Shown: one piece after another, positions 11,511 to 22,290 of the stretch
How positions within the stretch are numbered: position 1 is the first letter of the stretch
Layout: each line of letters starts with the position of its first letter
Origin: Margaritifera margaritifera
Taxonomy: Eukaryota > Mollusca > Bivalvia > Unionida > Margaritiferidae
NCBI GenBank assembly: GCA_029931535.1
Contig: JAQPZY010001301.1
Coordinates: 868,001 to 932,000, forward strand
DNA length: 64,000 bases
Direction of reading: 5' to 3'
The notes under the pieces: generated by a model
The model's input: the letters and a program-made list of their open reading frames with translations, nothing else
Told to the model about the DNA's origin: nothing
Databases searched by the model: none
Translations under genes and position numbers: made by a program

Positions 11511-11701
11511 TGGACAACCGTGATAATATTAGCAGGAATGATGACTTGTTTAATTAGCATGTCCTGTATCCAAGAGCTCAGCGCTGTGATGGTTACGGCT
11601 TTTGCTGCGTCCTCGAAATCGATACGCCCGAGGTAAGCTGGTTTCATTTTAAGCAGGCGTTTGGCAAACATTGTGTACCCCAGCTCAAGAAAGTCAAGCA
11701 C
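11378..11701 (-). pseudogene. Unknown ORF of the GC-rich block, upstream frame
   Basis: Starts MLDFLELGYTMFAKRLLKMK and continues through a moderately amphipathic segment with IDFEDAAKAVTITALSSWIQ, then VIIPANIITVVQWPLL, where it overlaps the start of the next frame. The order short basic N-terminus, 'D-F-E-D-A-A-K-A' and 'V-I-I-P-A-N-I' looks like authentic protein. Its last third (after ~residue 70) is read in a frame that overlaps the next ORF and may be spurious. Function unknown. Confidence 0.45.
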
Positions 11702-11955
11702 GGCACCATGGTACAGTAAATTTCCGAGTCATTTGAAAAGTCATTAAATCCAGCTCAAATTGTGACGTATCTAAAGACTGTGTTAGCATGTCCTCAAGAA
11801 ATTCCCATCTTCAATGCACCCATGTGATGCAGAGTCTTGTCGGTTTCATGTGGTTTACTAATTCGGACTGTGGAGCCAAAGAGCCGTAAAATAGAAGACA
11901 AATTGGGCCAGTAAATTGCTTCTGGTGATATGCAAAACGATCATGGTCAGTGATA

Positions 11956-12020
11956 ATACTACTACTATTACTACTACTACTAATACTACTACAAATAATA
12001 ATAATAATAATAATAATAAA
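11956..12020. repeat. (ACT)n/(AAT)n compound trinucleotide tract
   Basis: Interrupted ACT units followed by AAT units. It lies between the GC-rich block and the LINE. Confidence 0.9.
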
Positions 12021-12327
12021 GTCTCTATTTTATGAGGGTGACACAATTAGTACCAAAACTAATCTCCCTTGTGGCCCTCAAATATTTACATATGTACAGG
12101 TAAATATATCAAATGCAGCTGGAAAGCAAGTATCATACAAACTTATATTATGGATTTGTGTACACAAAAGCAACTGAGTATGGATTTAGCACATATAGCA
12201 CTGTGTACAAAAAAATGCATGATTGAAAACGTTCTTTTCACACACACACACAAGTAAGCACCCAGAGACATTTTATATAATATATACGTATACAAAACTA
12301 CAACAAAGTAGGCCATAACCTATTTAG

Positions 12328-12963
12328 TCATTGTCTGTATTGTATCCATTGCAAACATATGTCACTAAAGGAAGGCACTGATGATGCTTCTTCAAAATCT
12401 AAATGATTGAACTCGAAATAAAAATTATTTTTATAAAGTTCAGTTTTAGTCTTTTTAGTTGTGTCTAAATTAATGACTATTCTATTATGTTTTGGAGAGT
12501 TCATCGAGAGCACCATGCAAGCTTCTTTCAACAGTATCTTTAGATGAGTTAATATCATATAATGTGGTGTAATGAGCATAGAGATCGGTCTCAGTATTTT
12601 CTGTATGCAAATGAAGATCATTTATAAACACAAGAAATATTAGTAGTCCTAAAATAGATCCTGAGGTACTCCACAATTCACATGTTTTTCATCTTTAGTG
12701 ATATTGTTTGCGTCAACATTTTGTTTTCTTCCTTTCAAATATGACTTAAACCAATTTAAACAGCTGTTGCTGAGCTTGTAAAGTTTTAATTGCTCAAACA
12801 AAATATAATCAAAAGCTTTCCTATAATCAACCAACACATCTCCCACTAGAACTCCATTATCTAAAACTTTGATCCTTTTTTTCAATCGTACTAGCAAGAA
12901 CAGTTTCGCATGAATGATTTGGGCAAAATTCTGAGTGGCTATCATACAACAGATTGTATTCAT
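12328..12963 (-). pseudogene. LINE reverse transcriptase fragment
   Basis: Minus-strand frames in order: GVLVGDVLVDYRKAFDYILF (RT motif with D-Y-R-K-A-F-D), then NWFKSYLKGRKQ and CGVPQ (12649-12963). A frame change leads to GSILGLLIFLVFINDLHLHT (12485-12676) and DLYAHYTTLYD, which stands where the catalytic Y-A-D-D should be, so both catalytic Asp are lost. A further change leads to SMNSPKHNRI (12328-12621). Motif order and spacing are those of a non-LTR retrotransposon RT. Two frameshifts and the lost catalytic box make it a dead copy. Endonuclease and 5' parts are absent. It lies directly beside the 3' end of the DIRS-like element, on the same strand. Confidence 0.85.
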
Positions 12964-13094
12964 AAAGAAAAAATCATTTTTTGAAAATGTGTTTCAAGAA
13001 ATTTTTTGGTACGACAGGAAGGATTTAGATCAATCTACGAGGAACATATTTAGGAAGAGGTCTGTACCGACTTATAGGCTGGAACTTCTGTCGC

Positions 13095-13292
13095 TCATGC
13101 GCATGTATTTCTTAAATTGTCTGATTTCCACCTACCAAGGACCCGAGTCTGATTGTCTAACATACCCTGTTTAGGGGCCTCTGTGGCTTCGCCTATCATA
13201 AAACTATGACTCTTGAAGAACTGCGGTTTAAAAACACATAGCAGGAGGGATGTGAACCAGGTTTGGGTGAACTCATTTCTAGTAATGGGCAA
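13095..13292 (-). pseudogene. DIRS-like element: tyrosine recombinase C-terminus
   Basis: The minus-strand frame contains SHSFMIGEATEAPKQGMLDN then LGRWKSDNLRNT. In DIRS-type tyrosine recombinases this block is 'H-S-F-R-I-G-A-A-T-x-A-A-x-x-G-x-x-D-x-x-I-x-x-L-G-R-W-K-S-D-A'. The catalytic Arg of 'H-x-x-R' is Met here and the region ends without the catalytic Tyr being recognisable, so the enzyme is dead. The N-terminal part of the recombinase should lie in 13300-13930 but is too decayed to read. Confidence 0.75.
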
Positions 13293-13934
13293 CGCGACAG
13301 AGCTAAGGAAGATGGCCCGAATGTTATCCCCGCAGTTGTAAATATTGCTTCAGTGCATTGATAATGCACTGTTCTTGCACATTTTGTTGCAAAACATTTA
13401 GGCGAAAGAGGGTACCATATGAGTGTTTATAATGCATAGACTATATTACTTAACAAGTATCATTGATCAGAACCCAAGAGAGCTGAAGCAAATAAGGGTT
13501 TCTCCAACTTGGCTGTCTAACCGCTATTTACCCTATCAGCAGGAATGCTTGAAATGTTAGGAGAAACATTGATTTAAATAGAGCTGTGTCGAAGAAATTG
13601 TGAATGAACTTAGGCAAGACTATAACGTTTGTTTTTTTTTTCCTTCTAAAATGCATTTATCAATTGGTGGTATGTTATCTCTGTGTGGTAGATGTTTATC
13701 TAGCGTTTTCTGAAGCTTTAAATAAGTAAGAAATTAGTTGGGTCAGGAATGTTCTTTAATTTGTGCACATAACCAATACCTGAGATATAGGTAGTTATAG
13801 TAGAAAGTGCATATCATTTGTCAAGGAAGTATTGTTAAATTGGTACTTTAAACTGAGACGGTGCTGTCAAGTTAAGAAACAGTTGAGAAATTAAGGTAGT
13901 GTTTCAAAACGCGTCTGTAGGCCTCAACTTAAGA

Positions 13935-14614
13935 AGGTGAAATGGCACTTTTGACTAACATGGACAATATTACTCCTAGACTATTAATGTCAGTAGTTCG
14001 GGCACCTTTTCTGGAGTTGCGTCTGCATAGGGTGCTAGTTGGAGAAATCTTTGCACCTGTATGCGAGAAAGAGCATCAGCTAAATTGTTTTAAAGACGAG
14101 GGACATAAGGATAACGGAATAAAATATTGAAGCAGAGGCAGTTGAGGACCAGGCGACGAAACAAAGACATAATGTTAGGATGCTTGCAGGATTGCTTATT
14201 GATGATGTCAGCTAAGGGTCTCTTATCAGTATGGATATAAATACAAATTGTTGGCAAGTAAAAGTCCACATATTTCAATAGCAATGTCAAGTAGGTAGAG
14301 TTCAAGTTGAGTCATGGTTTCTTTTCCTTTCCACTCCTCACCCCAAACTCCATAAAACGATTTAGAACCTAAAACAGCTCCGTAGTCCACAGTACTAGCC
14401 GCGTCAGTAAGGAGACTGAGCGTGTGCGTGTTTGATCGGCGGTCGGGAAAAGGAAGCGATCATTAAAATGCTGAAGAAACTGACTCCACATAATTAAGGA
14501 ATGTCTAACTTGTCTGTTAAGGCGAATATAAAGGTGGGGACGCGATAACTCAAATGTGAGACTGATGAGGCGGCGAAGGAATATCTTTCTTGGAAAAAGA
14601 CGCAACAAGCACAA
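13935..14614 (-). pseudogene. DIRS-like element: RT end and RNase H region
   Basis: The frame 14369-14614 has FLRRLISLTFELSRPHLYIR then LNRQVRHSLIMWSQFL, the DIRS connection domain. The frame 14090-14305 has YIHTDKRPLADIINKQSCKH then IMSLFRRLVLNCLCFNILFR, the DIRS RNase H core (H-T-D in the place of the catalytic T-D). After a stop, minus-strand 14080-14000 continues NNLADALSRIQVQRFLQLAP, the usual 'N-x-L-A-D-A-L-S-R' end of this domain. Confidence 0.82.
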
Positions 14615-14926
14615 TTGAAGGTATCAATGAAGGACGGAAAATGATTCAGTCTGATCTGTAGTTTCTGCGGGCATCAGTTCATAACATGTTACTAGTTTAC
14701 CTACAGGAAGACACACTTCCGTTAGATTTGCGTCCAATTAGTAGCCTGAAATAGTCATTACAGTGGCAGGAAGAAAAGTTTTATCATCATCCATAGGGAT
14801 GCCGATTTTTCGACATAGCCGTACGAAGTCATTGAGTTTACTTAAAACGCTCATCATTAGTGCTATCTAAGATGAGAAAATCATCTAATATGGGAACCAT
14901 ATGATGCATAACTAATTTGATGCTGG

Positions 14927-15401
14927 CTATCCAGTGCAGTTCCTTACTAAAAGTTTCAAAAATTTTTCAACTATAGCTGCAACCCACTGGTAAACATTAG
15001 TCAAATAGTAGTTATTTTTCCAGTGAAAACCAAGCAAATCAGGCAAAAGATATTGGGTAAGCCTAACTGGTATGATTCGAAAGGCGCTAGCTATATCAGT
15101 CTTAGCTATATAACACTGTATCCGTAGCTGCTTATTGCTAGATATAGCATCTTCGACCGATGCATACTGTACAGACACCCCTTAGCTGGTGGAATATGAT
15201 CAGTAACAGAGTCTCCATGAGGATATCACATGTGGTTAATGAGGCGTAAGTGCAAGGAATCTTTTTCCTAACCAATCCTAATGGGTAGAGTTGCATTTGT
15301 GGAAATGGCTGAGCATTGAAGGGACCAGCAAATTTGCCAAGTGTTGAATTTTTGTGTATTTTGACAGCTAAGACTTCCGGCTGTGTCTCAGCAGATGCCA
15401 A
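14927..15401 (-). pseudogene. DIRS-like element: reverse transcriptase region
   Basis: The frame 15138-15401 has LGKFAGPFNAQPFPQMQLYP then LGLVRKK, the strongly conserved 'G-R-x-x-G-P-F-x-x-P-P-F-x-x-x-x-x-S-P-L-G-V-V-P-K-K' entry of DIRS RTs. The overlapping frame 14927-15178 begins SVQYASVEDAI and has AKTDIASAFRIIPV followed by LLGFHWKNNYYL, equivalent to RT motif A ('K-x-D-I-x-x-A-F-R-x-x-P-V') and the following 'LLGF' strand. Stops and an inserted residue pair break the frame, and motif C was not found. Confidence 0.82.
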
Positions 15402-15944
15402 GTTCTTGCAGATTGAGGTGAATAGGAGGCCGTTATAACCAATATCAAAACCATTTGTAAAGCCATCGATTAGATAATGTGTGTCGATTAGATAAAGTGT
15501 GTATGGGGTCGGAAGACGTGTAATAACAGTGTAACCAAAACTGAAGGCAATTCGGTGTTATTGGAGTAGGCAAAGCTTTACTTGGGCTGTGTAGGGGTCC
15601 TGATACAGTGATTTTGAGGCCATTTTGGTGGGCGCGTTGCGTCAGGTTTTGAGGTCAAAACACGAAAGAGAAACGAATTGCTAGGTTGCTCCAACCTAGG
15701 GAAATAGCCGGGATTGAATTTGGAAGTCTCCAGTACTTTCTGTTTGCATGAAATGAAGGGTGGGTACCAAGACAATTGCAACATCTATGCTGGAATGAAC
15801 AGGCGATTCTTGTGGTACAGTGTCGACCCCTATGATAGGGGAAAGACACCACCTTAGGAAATTTAACTCTGGAGACATGTTGATGGTGAGGTTTTGCCCT
15901 TTCATTCGAGTCCAAAACTAACTGTAGACACAGCTATAAGTATG

Positions 15945-16671
15945 TTATGCCACATTCAGTTTCATGGCGACTGACCAGTTGACGGAACTGCTCCTCATAG
16001 CATGGCCAGTTGGCCTTTTTGTTAGAAAGGGTCATGATGGTCTCCATGTCTTGGGACAAGCCAGAAATGAGTATTTTTTCATTTTTCCTAGGGTTGCGAA
16101 AAAAACCTATTCCAGGTAAAGAGATGCTGATTGAGGAAAAGAGGCGGTTTTGTCTGATTAGGGACCTAGTCTAATTTCATGAGAAATATGGTTAACATCA
16201 ATTTGCATTTTTTAAGTTTCCAAATTACTTTTATGAAGGAGCTGGGTTAAATCGATGTACTGCCCTTCCAAAATTTGTTGTTATGTTTGTGGACGCACTG
16301 ACACATTTAGACTGAGTATGACATGTTGTGTTGATTGACTGGCACTATTTAGAGGTACGCCCATAGTACCGGTACCTGTTAAAGTATCCCCCATCAAGGC
16401 TGACGTCAACGACTCAACCGCCTGTTCGACATCCACCTGGCTTTCTTGTAGTGTCAGAGCTGCAGCATTTGATGGGTTGGTATCCTTATTATACATCCGT
16501 TGTAGCGTGGCTATAATGCTGGCAAATTTGGTATCCACATGGGCCTTTAATGGTGTCTGTGACACCTGTCGTAATGGTCCTAATTGTCTCCGCATCACGG
16601 GATGAAGAGGGGCCAGGAGATATCTCAACGGAAGGCAGTCTTCGTCTTCTATTAATAATGTCTACCACCAA
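15945..16671 (-). pseudogene. DIRS-like element: Gag-type region
   Basis: Frames at 16489-16671 and 16281-16628 (with MRYLLAPLHPVMRRQ and a Ser/Thr-rich middle) lie upstream. Lower down, minus-strand residues around 16275-16230 read LEGQYIDLTQLLH, and those around 16020-15960 read CYEEQFRQLVSRHE. 'E-G-x-Y-I-D-L-x-x-L-L' and 'Y-D-E-Q-F-R' are the two recurrent landmarks of Gag proteins in animal DIRS elements. At least three frame changes separate them. Confidence 0.6.
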
Positions 16672-17510
16672 TTGTACCCCCTTTTATGCTTTTCTTTGTT
16701 CTTATGTCGCTGCTCCTTTGTGGTTCAGTTGAGAGCGACAATAATTACTATTCAGTAAATTGTGCGCAGTTACAAACCCTAACACAATTGGTCAATGAAA
16801 CCCATGTGACCGCTAAGGGGCAATCCAGTTGTTCTTGTAGGGTTCAGCTCATTATCATAACTGCGTAATGTAAAAGTAGATAGAACCTCATCACACCACC
16901 AATAAATATGCTTACTCGAGCTTAAGTAGTTTTCCGTTGGATTAAACATGTGGATAACATATGTGTTCTCAAAGGGGTTTAAGTTTTAGCAGAAAAGTCT
17001 GCTACCTATAATTGGAAGTAAAAGTGATTGAATTTATATATGATTTATGAAGATTATTCATGCATGGGGATCATTATTGTGGTTAACAATTAAATCATAG
17101 AGAATTGCAGAGAATGAAGTGTAATTATTTCATACAAGTATTTCACCAGTTTCACCTGAATGAAGGAACGATGTAAATAAGAATTAAATCTTCGCAGATC
17201 AGTTCGTTATCCTTTCTTTCATTTTCAATAATGCTAGTATTTAAATAACTTACGCCCTTTCTCTTTTCTCTCTATCCTTACTGTTTTCACACCACATTGA
17301 TTTAGACAGTGAGTGGAACCAGCATACACGCATAAAAGATAATATTTTATTGCAGTAATCAAGCTGAATTTACATATAGCTGAGCCTTTTGGATGGTTAA
17401 GATACAAGGTGGTGGGTGGTGGTGAGGTTGGGTTTTCTGCAACATTTCCAAATCTCATGTAGCTCATTTTTCCTTGTGCCTTTTAATTCTTGGTTCACCT
17501 ACGAAATCCA

Positions 17511-17512
<2 letters not shown>

Positions 17513-17603
<91 letters not shown>
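17513..17603. repeat. (TA)n microsatellite
   Basis: About 45 uninterrupted TA units. It is 90 bases before the GATA array. Confidence 0.95.
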
Positions 17604-17606
<3 letters not shown>

Positions 17607-17690
17607 CTCCCCAGATTACTCTCACATTTTCGTACAAGTAGGGAAATGGAGTATAATAGAGGGTGGTGGTTAATAGAGTTTTGTCTGTTG

Positions 17691-17785
<95 letters not shown>

Positions 17786-17802
17786 CGATCGATCGATCGA
17801 TC

Positions 17803-17869
<67 letters not shown>
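17691..17869. repeat. (GATA)n array with a central (GATC)n block
   Basis: GATA units on both sides of a core of five to six GATC units (about 17783-17805). Confidence 0.95.
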
Positions 17870-18382
17870 GGAGAGGAATACAGACAGGTATGTAAATCCA
17901 ACCAGTGGGTCATTAAAATATGATGCAATGATCTATTAAATGAATTTAAATAAATTAAGTTCATAAATTTAAAAATAATTTACAACATTTTTTACTCAAT
18001 CTAAAACGACATTCTTTCAACTTATCTAATTTCACTGGCTGTGATCTGTGTTGTTTAAATCAAAGTACACTGGATATAATCGTAATTGGTCATAACGGCA
18101 AGTAATGAGGGAGTGATTGGTGATAAGCACTGTGCCATGCATTATTTGATTTCTCTACGTCAGTAGAAACTTTGTTGCGCTGAGATAATAGAAATCACAA
18201 GCGGTCAATAATTGAATCGTTGTTGTTTTAAATGTCATTTGTACATTGATTAGGCTTGTAGGCTTGTCGGATGGAACTTATCAATTGAATATGAAAGCAG
18301 GAATTAAATCAATTAGTACATTAAAATGTATTGGCGGTAACTGAGGTGGCAAGAAACCGGAGGACGAGAAATAGGAGAAGCA

Positions 18383-18464
18383 ATGTATGTATGTATGTAT
18401 GTATGTATGTATGTATGTATGTATGTATGTATGTATGTATGTATGTATGTATATATATATATAT
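18383..18464. repeat. (ATGT)n microsatellite grading into (AT)n
   Basis: About 17 ATGT units, then seven AT units. Confidence 0.95.
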
Positions 18465-19822
18465 CGAGCAGTACAGACAAGCGTGATATTTTAAAATATA
18501 TCGTTGTCTGTATTGCAAGTGAAAATATATATGATATTTATACGTTGGAACTGACTCATCAGAACGTACCCTATCAAAATATACGTCAGTTTTAATCGTA
18601 TTCATATTCTGATAATTAAAAAAATAAGATTTAAGAGAACAGTTGCGATAAAATTTGGATCTTTGATTTTTGCAAATACCTTTACTAGTTTCTAAACATG
18701 TAAACTTTTTTTACCCAATCTGACCACAAGGCAAGTCCGAATTGAAAAAAGTAGCACACTGGGTTAATAATATCGTTGACAATGGGGTACAGGGGATATA
18801 ACAGAGCATCAAACGGTGGCGATTAAAATATCTTCGGCAAAATAAATAAATAAAAAGAAAATCCTTTCCATACCTGAGAGACAATGCAGTTTTCATTTAT
18901 TGCTCTAAGTAACCAAATGATTGTTTTTTTTGTAATGTAAAGGTAATTTCTATTGGACTATTTCTATAAAACACTATACACAGAGAAAAGTCAAGTTTAC
19001 ATTCTCAAAGAGTATTACAAGAATAAATATTAAAACTATAATTAGTAAAATAATCAATGCATGGTAATTTTATTTAAAAGTTGCTAATTTACACAATATC
19101 TATTTCGTAAAATCCCCCAAATCTCTGTGATCTTTAGAATCAAACTCTACTTATTTCAATATAATGATATACACTTTGTACATCTTTTTAATTATTAGAG
19201 ACATATATTTTAATACTGTCTCAAACTTTAAATGAGGGAATTTATTTGGTATAGTCACGGTTAGATATTTTTGCTGTGATTAAGGACCGGTCATACAGGT
19301 ATAAATAATATTCGTCTTCGACTTTATTACAAATATAAACTTTAGAGAGTTTACAGTTTACTTTCAAGACTTCGGAACCCTATTCTGCACTAAACATCTA
19401 GTGGATATGATTTACATTCAACGTTTTCAAAGCTCTTTTACATTTTTGGTAATGGTATTTAACTATTATATTTCTTCAGTGTCAAATCAATTTGAACTTC
19501 CCAGCTAATATTTCAAGGGGAGATTAAGTGAAGCATTATTCTGTCTTTCCCACGCATCTTCAGAAGCAAATTAAATAATTGGCTAAAATTTGATATCAAA
19601 GAACTGTGTTGTATACTATATGAAACGATCTAAATGAACTCTATTAATACCATGTTAGGGCTATTTTAAATACAGTCAACTTTCATTATAACGACATTTA
19701 TTATAACGGAACAATCTGGATCTGACAGCAAATGATTAGGAACAAACTTATTCATTGGCAAATTTGATCTTCACTACTGAAATATTCAGATTCCTACTTC
19801 GTCAGCAATTTCCCGGTAACAA

Positions 19823-19824
<2 letters not shown>

Positions 19825-19888
<64 letters not shown>
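19825..19888. repeat. (AT)n microsatellite
   Basis: About 32 AT units; produces artefactual I-Y-I-Y frames. Confidence 0.95.
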
Positions 19889-19890
<2 letters not shown>

Positions 19891-20105
19891 TTTCCTTTAT
19901 ATATTATTCTTTGCAACGATATTGTCATTCCATAGGAATTCAACATTACCTAGAGTATATCACAGAGTATTAAATTCTAGACAAATGAGTTTTAAATGTA
20001 GGAAAAGAGGTATAAAACAAATAAGACACTGTAAGGTACGAATGATACATTTGTATTATATATTTCCTACTGAAATATTGAAATGTATCAATGTGAAGAA
20101 AATTT

Positions 20106-20109
<4 letters not shown>

Positions 20110-20171
<62 letters not shown>
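20110..20171. repeat. (AT)n microsatellite
   Basis: About 31 AT units, 220 bases after the preceding array. Confidence 0.95.
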
Positions 20172-20174
<3 letters not shown>

Positions 20175-21346
20175 AACCTTTGGAAAGATCAATATACCAC
20201 ATGAATATATATTTTCTCTTTCACTTTCACATTCTAGAGACCATGTAAGGTTTGGTGTTTGCAAATGGATTGTAGGAGTACGAGGGGCACGTTTGAGCCC
20301 GAAAGTTCAAAGTCTTTCTCTGGAGCTCCAATAAACATCTATACATAACAGACCGTGTCTGGTGGCTCAACTTACGTAATTAATTATTATGTACAAATAC
20401 GAAAAGAGATAGTAGTTATGTAATCACTGAACTATCTGTAATCAAATAGCACGTGCAGTGTCGATGTTTCAGTATGCCTGATGTCAACAAATTGCACATT
20501 TCAAACGAGGTACAATCGACCTGATGATGTAAGAATATCCAATGACTTATAAGGTAAATGAAAACTGCCTGTATTATTTTACTGGTCGACTCACGCTACG
20601 AAGCATCATTAATGGGCGCAAGCGCGACATTCATTGATGAAACTCCATTTACCCATTCGAATATTAAATCTGGATTTAAATGTCCACGGAACCATCACCT
20701 TGCCATGCTGATAATTACTTTGATTGTCCATTGATAGCAGTAAGCTCTGAATACGTTAAGTAACCCTTTCAAACATTGGTGTACTTTTGTATGTAGCATA
20801 ATATCATTGGCTAATAAGTAAAACACAACTAGATGAGTTTCATTGATATCAGGTTTAATATGGCTTGATGACGTACCTAAATTATTAAATCTAACGTAAA
20901 TAGTGACAGTGACGAAGATTCCGTTTCAAGATGTTGTTTTTTTAATATGGACTTAATAATCTCAAACAATACCTCCTCATACATTTTGCGGAGTATATAA
21001 GCAAACTCAAAACGAAATACCCGAATGAATATTTTTTTTTTTCAAAAAAGACTAGTACAAGTTTGTTTTTTTTTTTCTTTCGCTTGATGAATAAAATTAA
21101 AGATGCGGTTGTTTTTTTGTTGTCTTTTTTTAAAAACTTCCCACTTTGGTAAGTAATGAATAAGATCGTCGCGGAAGAAATGATCTAATTTTTTGTTTTT
21201 TTTTTTTGGGGAGGGGGGGGGGGGTACCAGGAAAGTTTAACTCACTTTTGGTGCGTTCGTAATTTATTTGAAAGGATTGCTTATATCGTGCATTCATACG
21301 TTCTAATGTTTGCTTCATTCATATTATTCTCCTTCTCTCTCCACAG

Positions 21347-21449
21347 TTTTTACAGGTGACTCATGTAACGGCGGTCCATTGATCGCATTGAGATATACAT
21401 ACAGATATAAATCATCGCCTGGATGGAATATTTCGTCTATGACTAATAG
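21347..21449 (+). CDS. Exon 2: N-terminal part of CUB domain 1
   Basis: Follows a pyrimidine-rich acceptor (TTCTCCTTCTCTCTCCACAG) and ends at AG|GTATGT. Enters in phase 1, leaves in phase 2, 103 bases. The frame starts VFTGDSCNGGPLIALRY and continues to SSPGWNISS. The C-x-G-G-x-L start and the later SP step are the hallmarks of the first third of a CUB domain (first conserved Cys, then the 'I-x-SP-x-YP' turn). C25 of the precursor should pair with the Cys in exon 3. WNIS is an N-glycosylation sequon. An in-exon alternative acceptor (ACAG at 21352-21355) would delete three codons. Exon 1 lies 16.7 kb upstream, beyond a DIRS-like element and a LINE. Confidence 0.72.
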
Positions 21450-21948
21450 GTATGTAATGAACCTTACATTTTCTCATGAAGTTTCATGCAAGACACATGC
21501 ATGATCTGAAAAGTCATTTGATACCACAATAATTCTTCAGATGTATAACCTTTTCCTATAATGTTCTCCATTGTCTTATATTTTTCTACAATTTACAGTA
21601 TGTTTGATATTAGTTTCTTAAAAATAATAAACCTTTATTCGAAATTTAAAAATAGAGAACTGTATGCATGTATATATGTAAACGGCGTGACTTATTCGCA
21701 ATAAGGATATGCGGTTGCTGGCCCACTCATATTCTTTTTACGAATTTGTCCCATCTTATATAGCGATATGAGATCATTTTAAAAACAAGTTAAACAATTA
21801 CCAATCTATCCATACACTGGGGTTTTTGAAAACAAATCACTTGGTGAGTCATATATTCATGTATTACCACCATCTGATATTGGGATACGAGAACATTGCA
21901 AATTTGAGAACTTAAAAACAAATTACTAGGTGTAACCTCGTCAAAATA

Positions 21949-22054
21949 TACGAAGCGTCCCTGAGGGACAAACACCCAATTTGGACTTGGGCGCGTTCGT
22001 ATACGAAGCGTCCCTGAGGGACAAACACCCAATTTGGACTTGGGCGCGTTCGTA
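21949..22054. repeat. Two perfect 53-bp tandem copies of a foldback sequence
   Basis: Copies at 21949-22001 and 22002-22054 are identical. Each unit begins TACGAAGCG and ends CGCGTTCGTA, nearly inverse complements of each other (one bulge). Inside are two further hairpins: GTCCC-tga-GGGAC and CCCAA-tttggac-TTGGG. One unit can therefore fold into an outer stem with two inner hairpins. GC content is far above the neighbourhood. Confidence 0.9.
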
Positions 22055-22235
22055 CAAGTTAAAATTAAAAATCAGACTAGGCCACTCATATTTTTATGTA
22101 TTACTGTCCCGTACAAAATAACTGGGCTAAGTAGATTATGAAGACAATAATCAATTTTTTAAAATTATTTTTTAAAACTCATAACTACTTATAGAAAACT
22201 ACATTATAATGAATTCAACAGTTTGCAGAGAGGTG

Positions 22236-22236
<1 letters not shown>

Positions 22237-22288
<52 letters not shown>
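22237..22288. repeat. (TA)n microsatellite
   Basis: About 25 TA units. Confidence 0.95.

Positions 22289-22289
<1 letters not shown>

Positions 22290-22290
<1 letters not shown>

Larger units (their letters stand above)
10600..11720 (-). mobile_element. GC-richer block of small minus-strand ORFs, unknown mobile element
   Basis: This ~1.1-kb block is visibly richer in GC than its surroundings and is bounded on the 3' side by a C14 run (10606-10619) and a CCCCAG-gggt-CTGGGG hairpin (10646-10661). Minus-strand frames lie head to tail and overlap: 11378-11701 (107 codons), 11250-11510 (86), 10999-11244 (81), 10720-10956 (78). The tight packing, composition and frame changes suggest a decayed multi-ORF mobile element, not host exons. 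No transposase, RT or integrase motif was recognised. From memory, proteins like the 11250-11510 frame recur in repetitive DNA of marine invertebrates, but I cannot name the family. Confidence 0.5.
13095..16671 (-). mobile_element. DIRS-like (tyrosine-recombinase) retrotransposon, degenerate
   Basis: Reading the minus strand from 16671 down, one meets Gag-type, reverse transcriptase, RNase H and tyrosine recombinase segments in the order of a DIRS-superfamily element. Every part is broken by stops or shifts. DIRS elements integrate through a tyrosine recombinase and carry unusual inverted or split repeats; I could not identify the terminal repeats. The composition is less AT-rich than the flanks. 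The whole element sits in the first long intron of the CUB gene, antisense to it. Confidence 0.8.
16680..21340. other. Intron with microsatellites only
   Basis: Apart from the tandem repeats listed, nothing is recognised between the DIRS-like element and exon 2. Confidence 0.5.

Noticed and set aside
13178..13260. GGGGCCTCTGTGGC looked like a tRNA-Leu-like SINE head on the plus strand
   Set aside because: The minus strand of the same bases encodes the conserved DIRS recombinase block, which explains it better, and no A/B box pair with correct spacing follows.
17464..17964. 166-codon minus frame of YLSI and IYIY repeats, and similar frames elsewhere
   Set aside because: Direct translation of GATA, CTAT and TA microsatellites.
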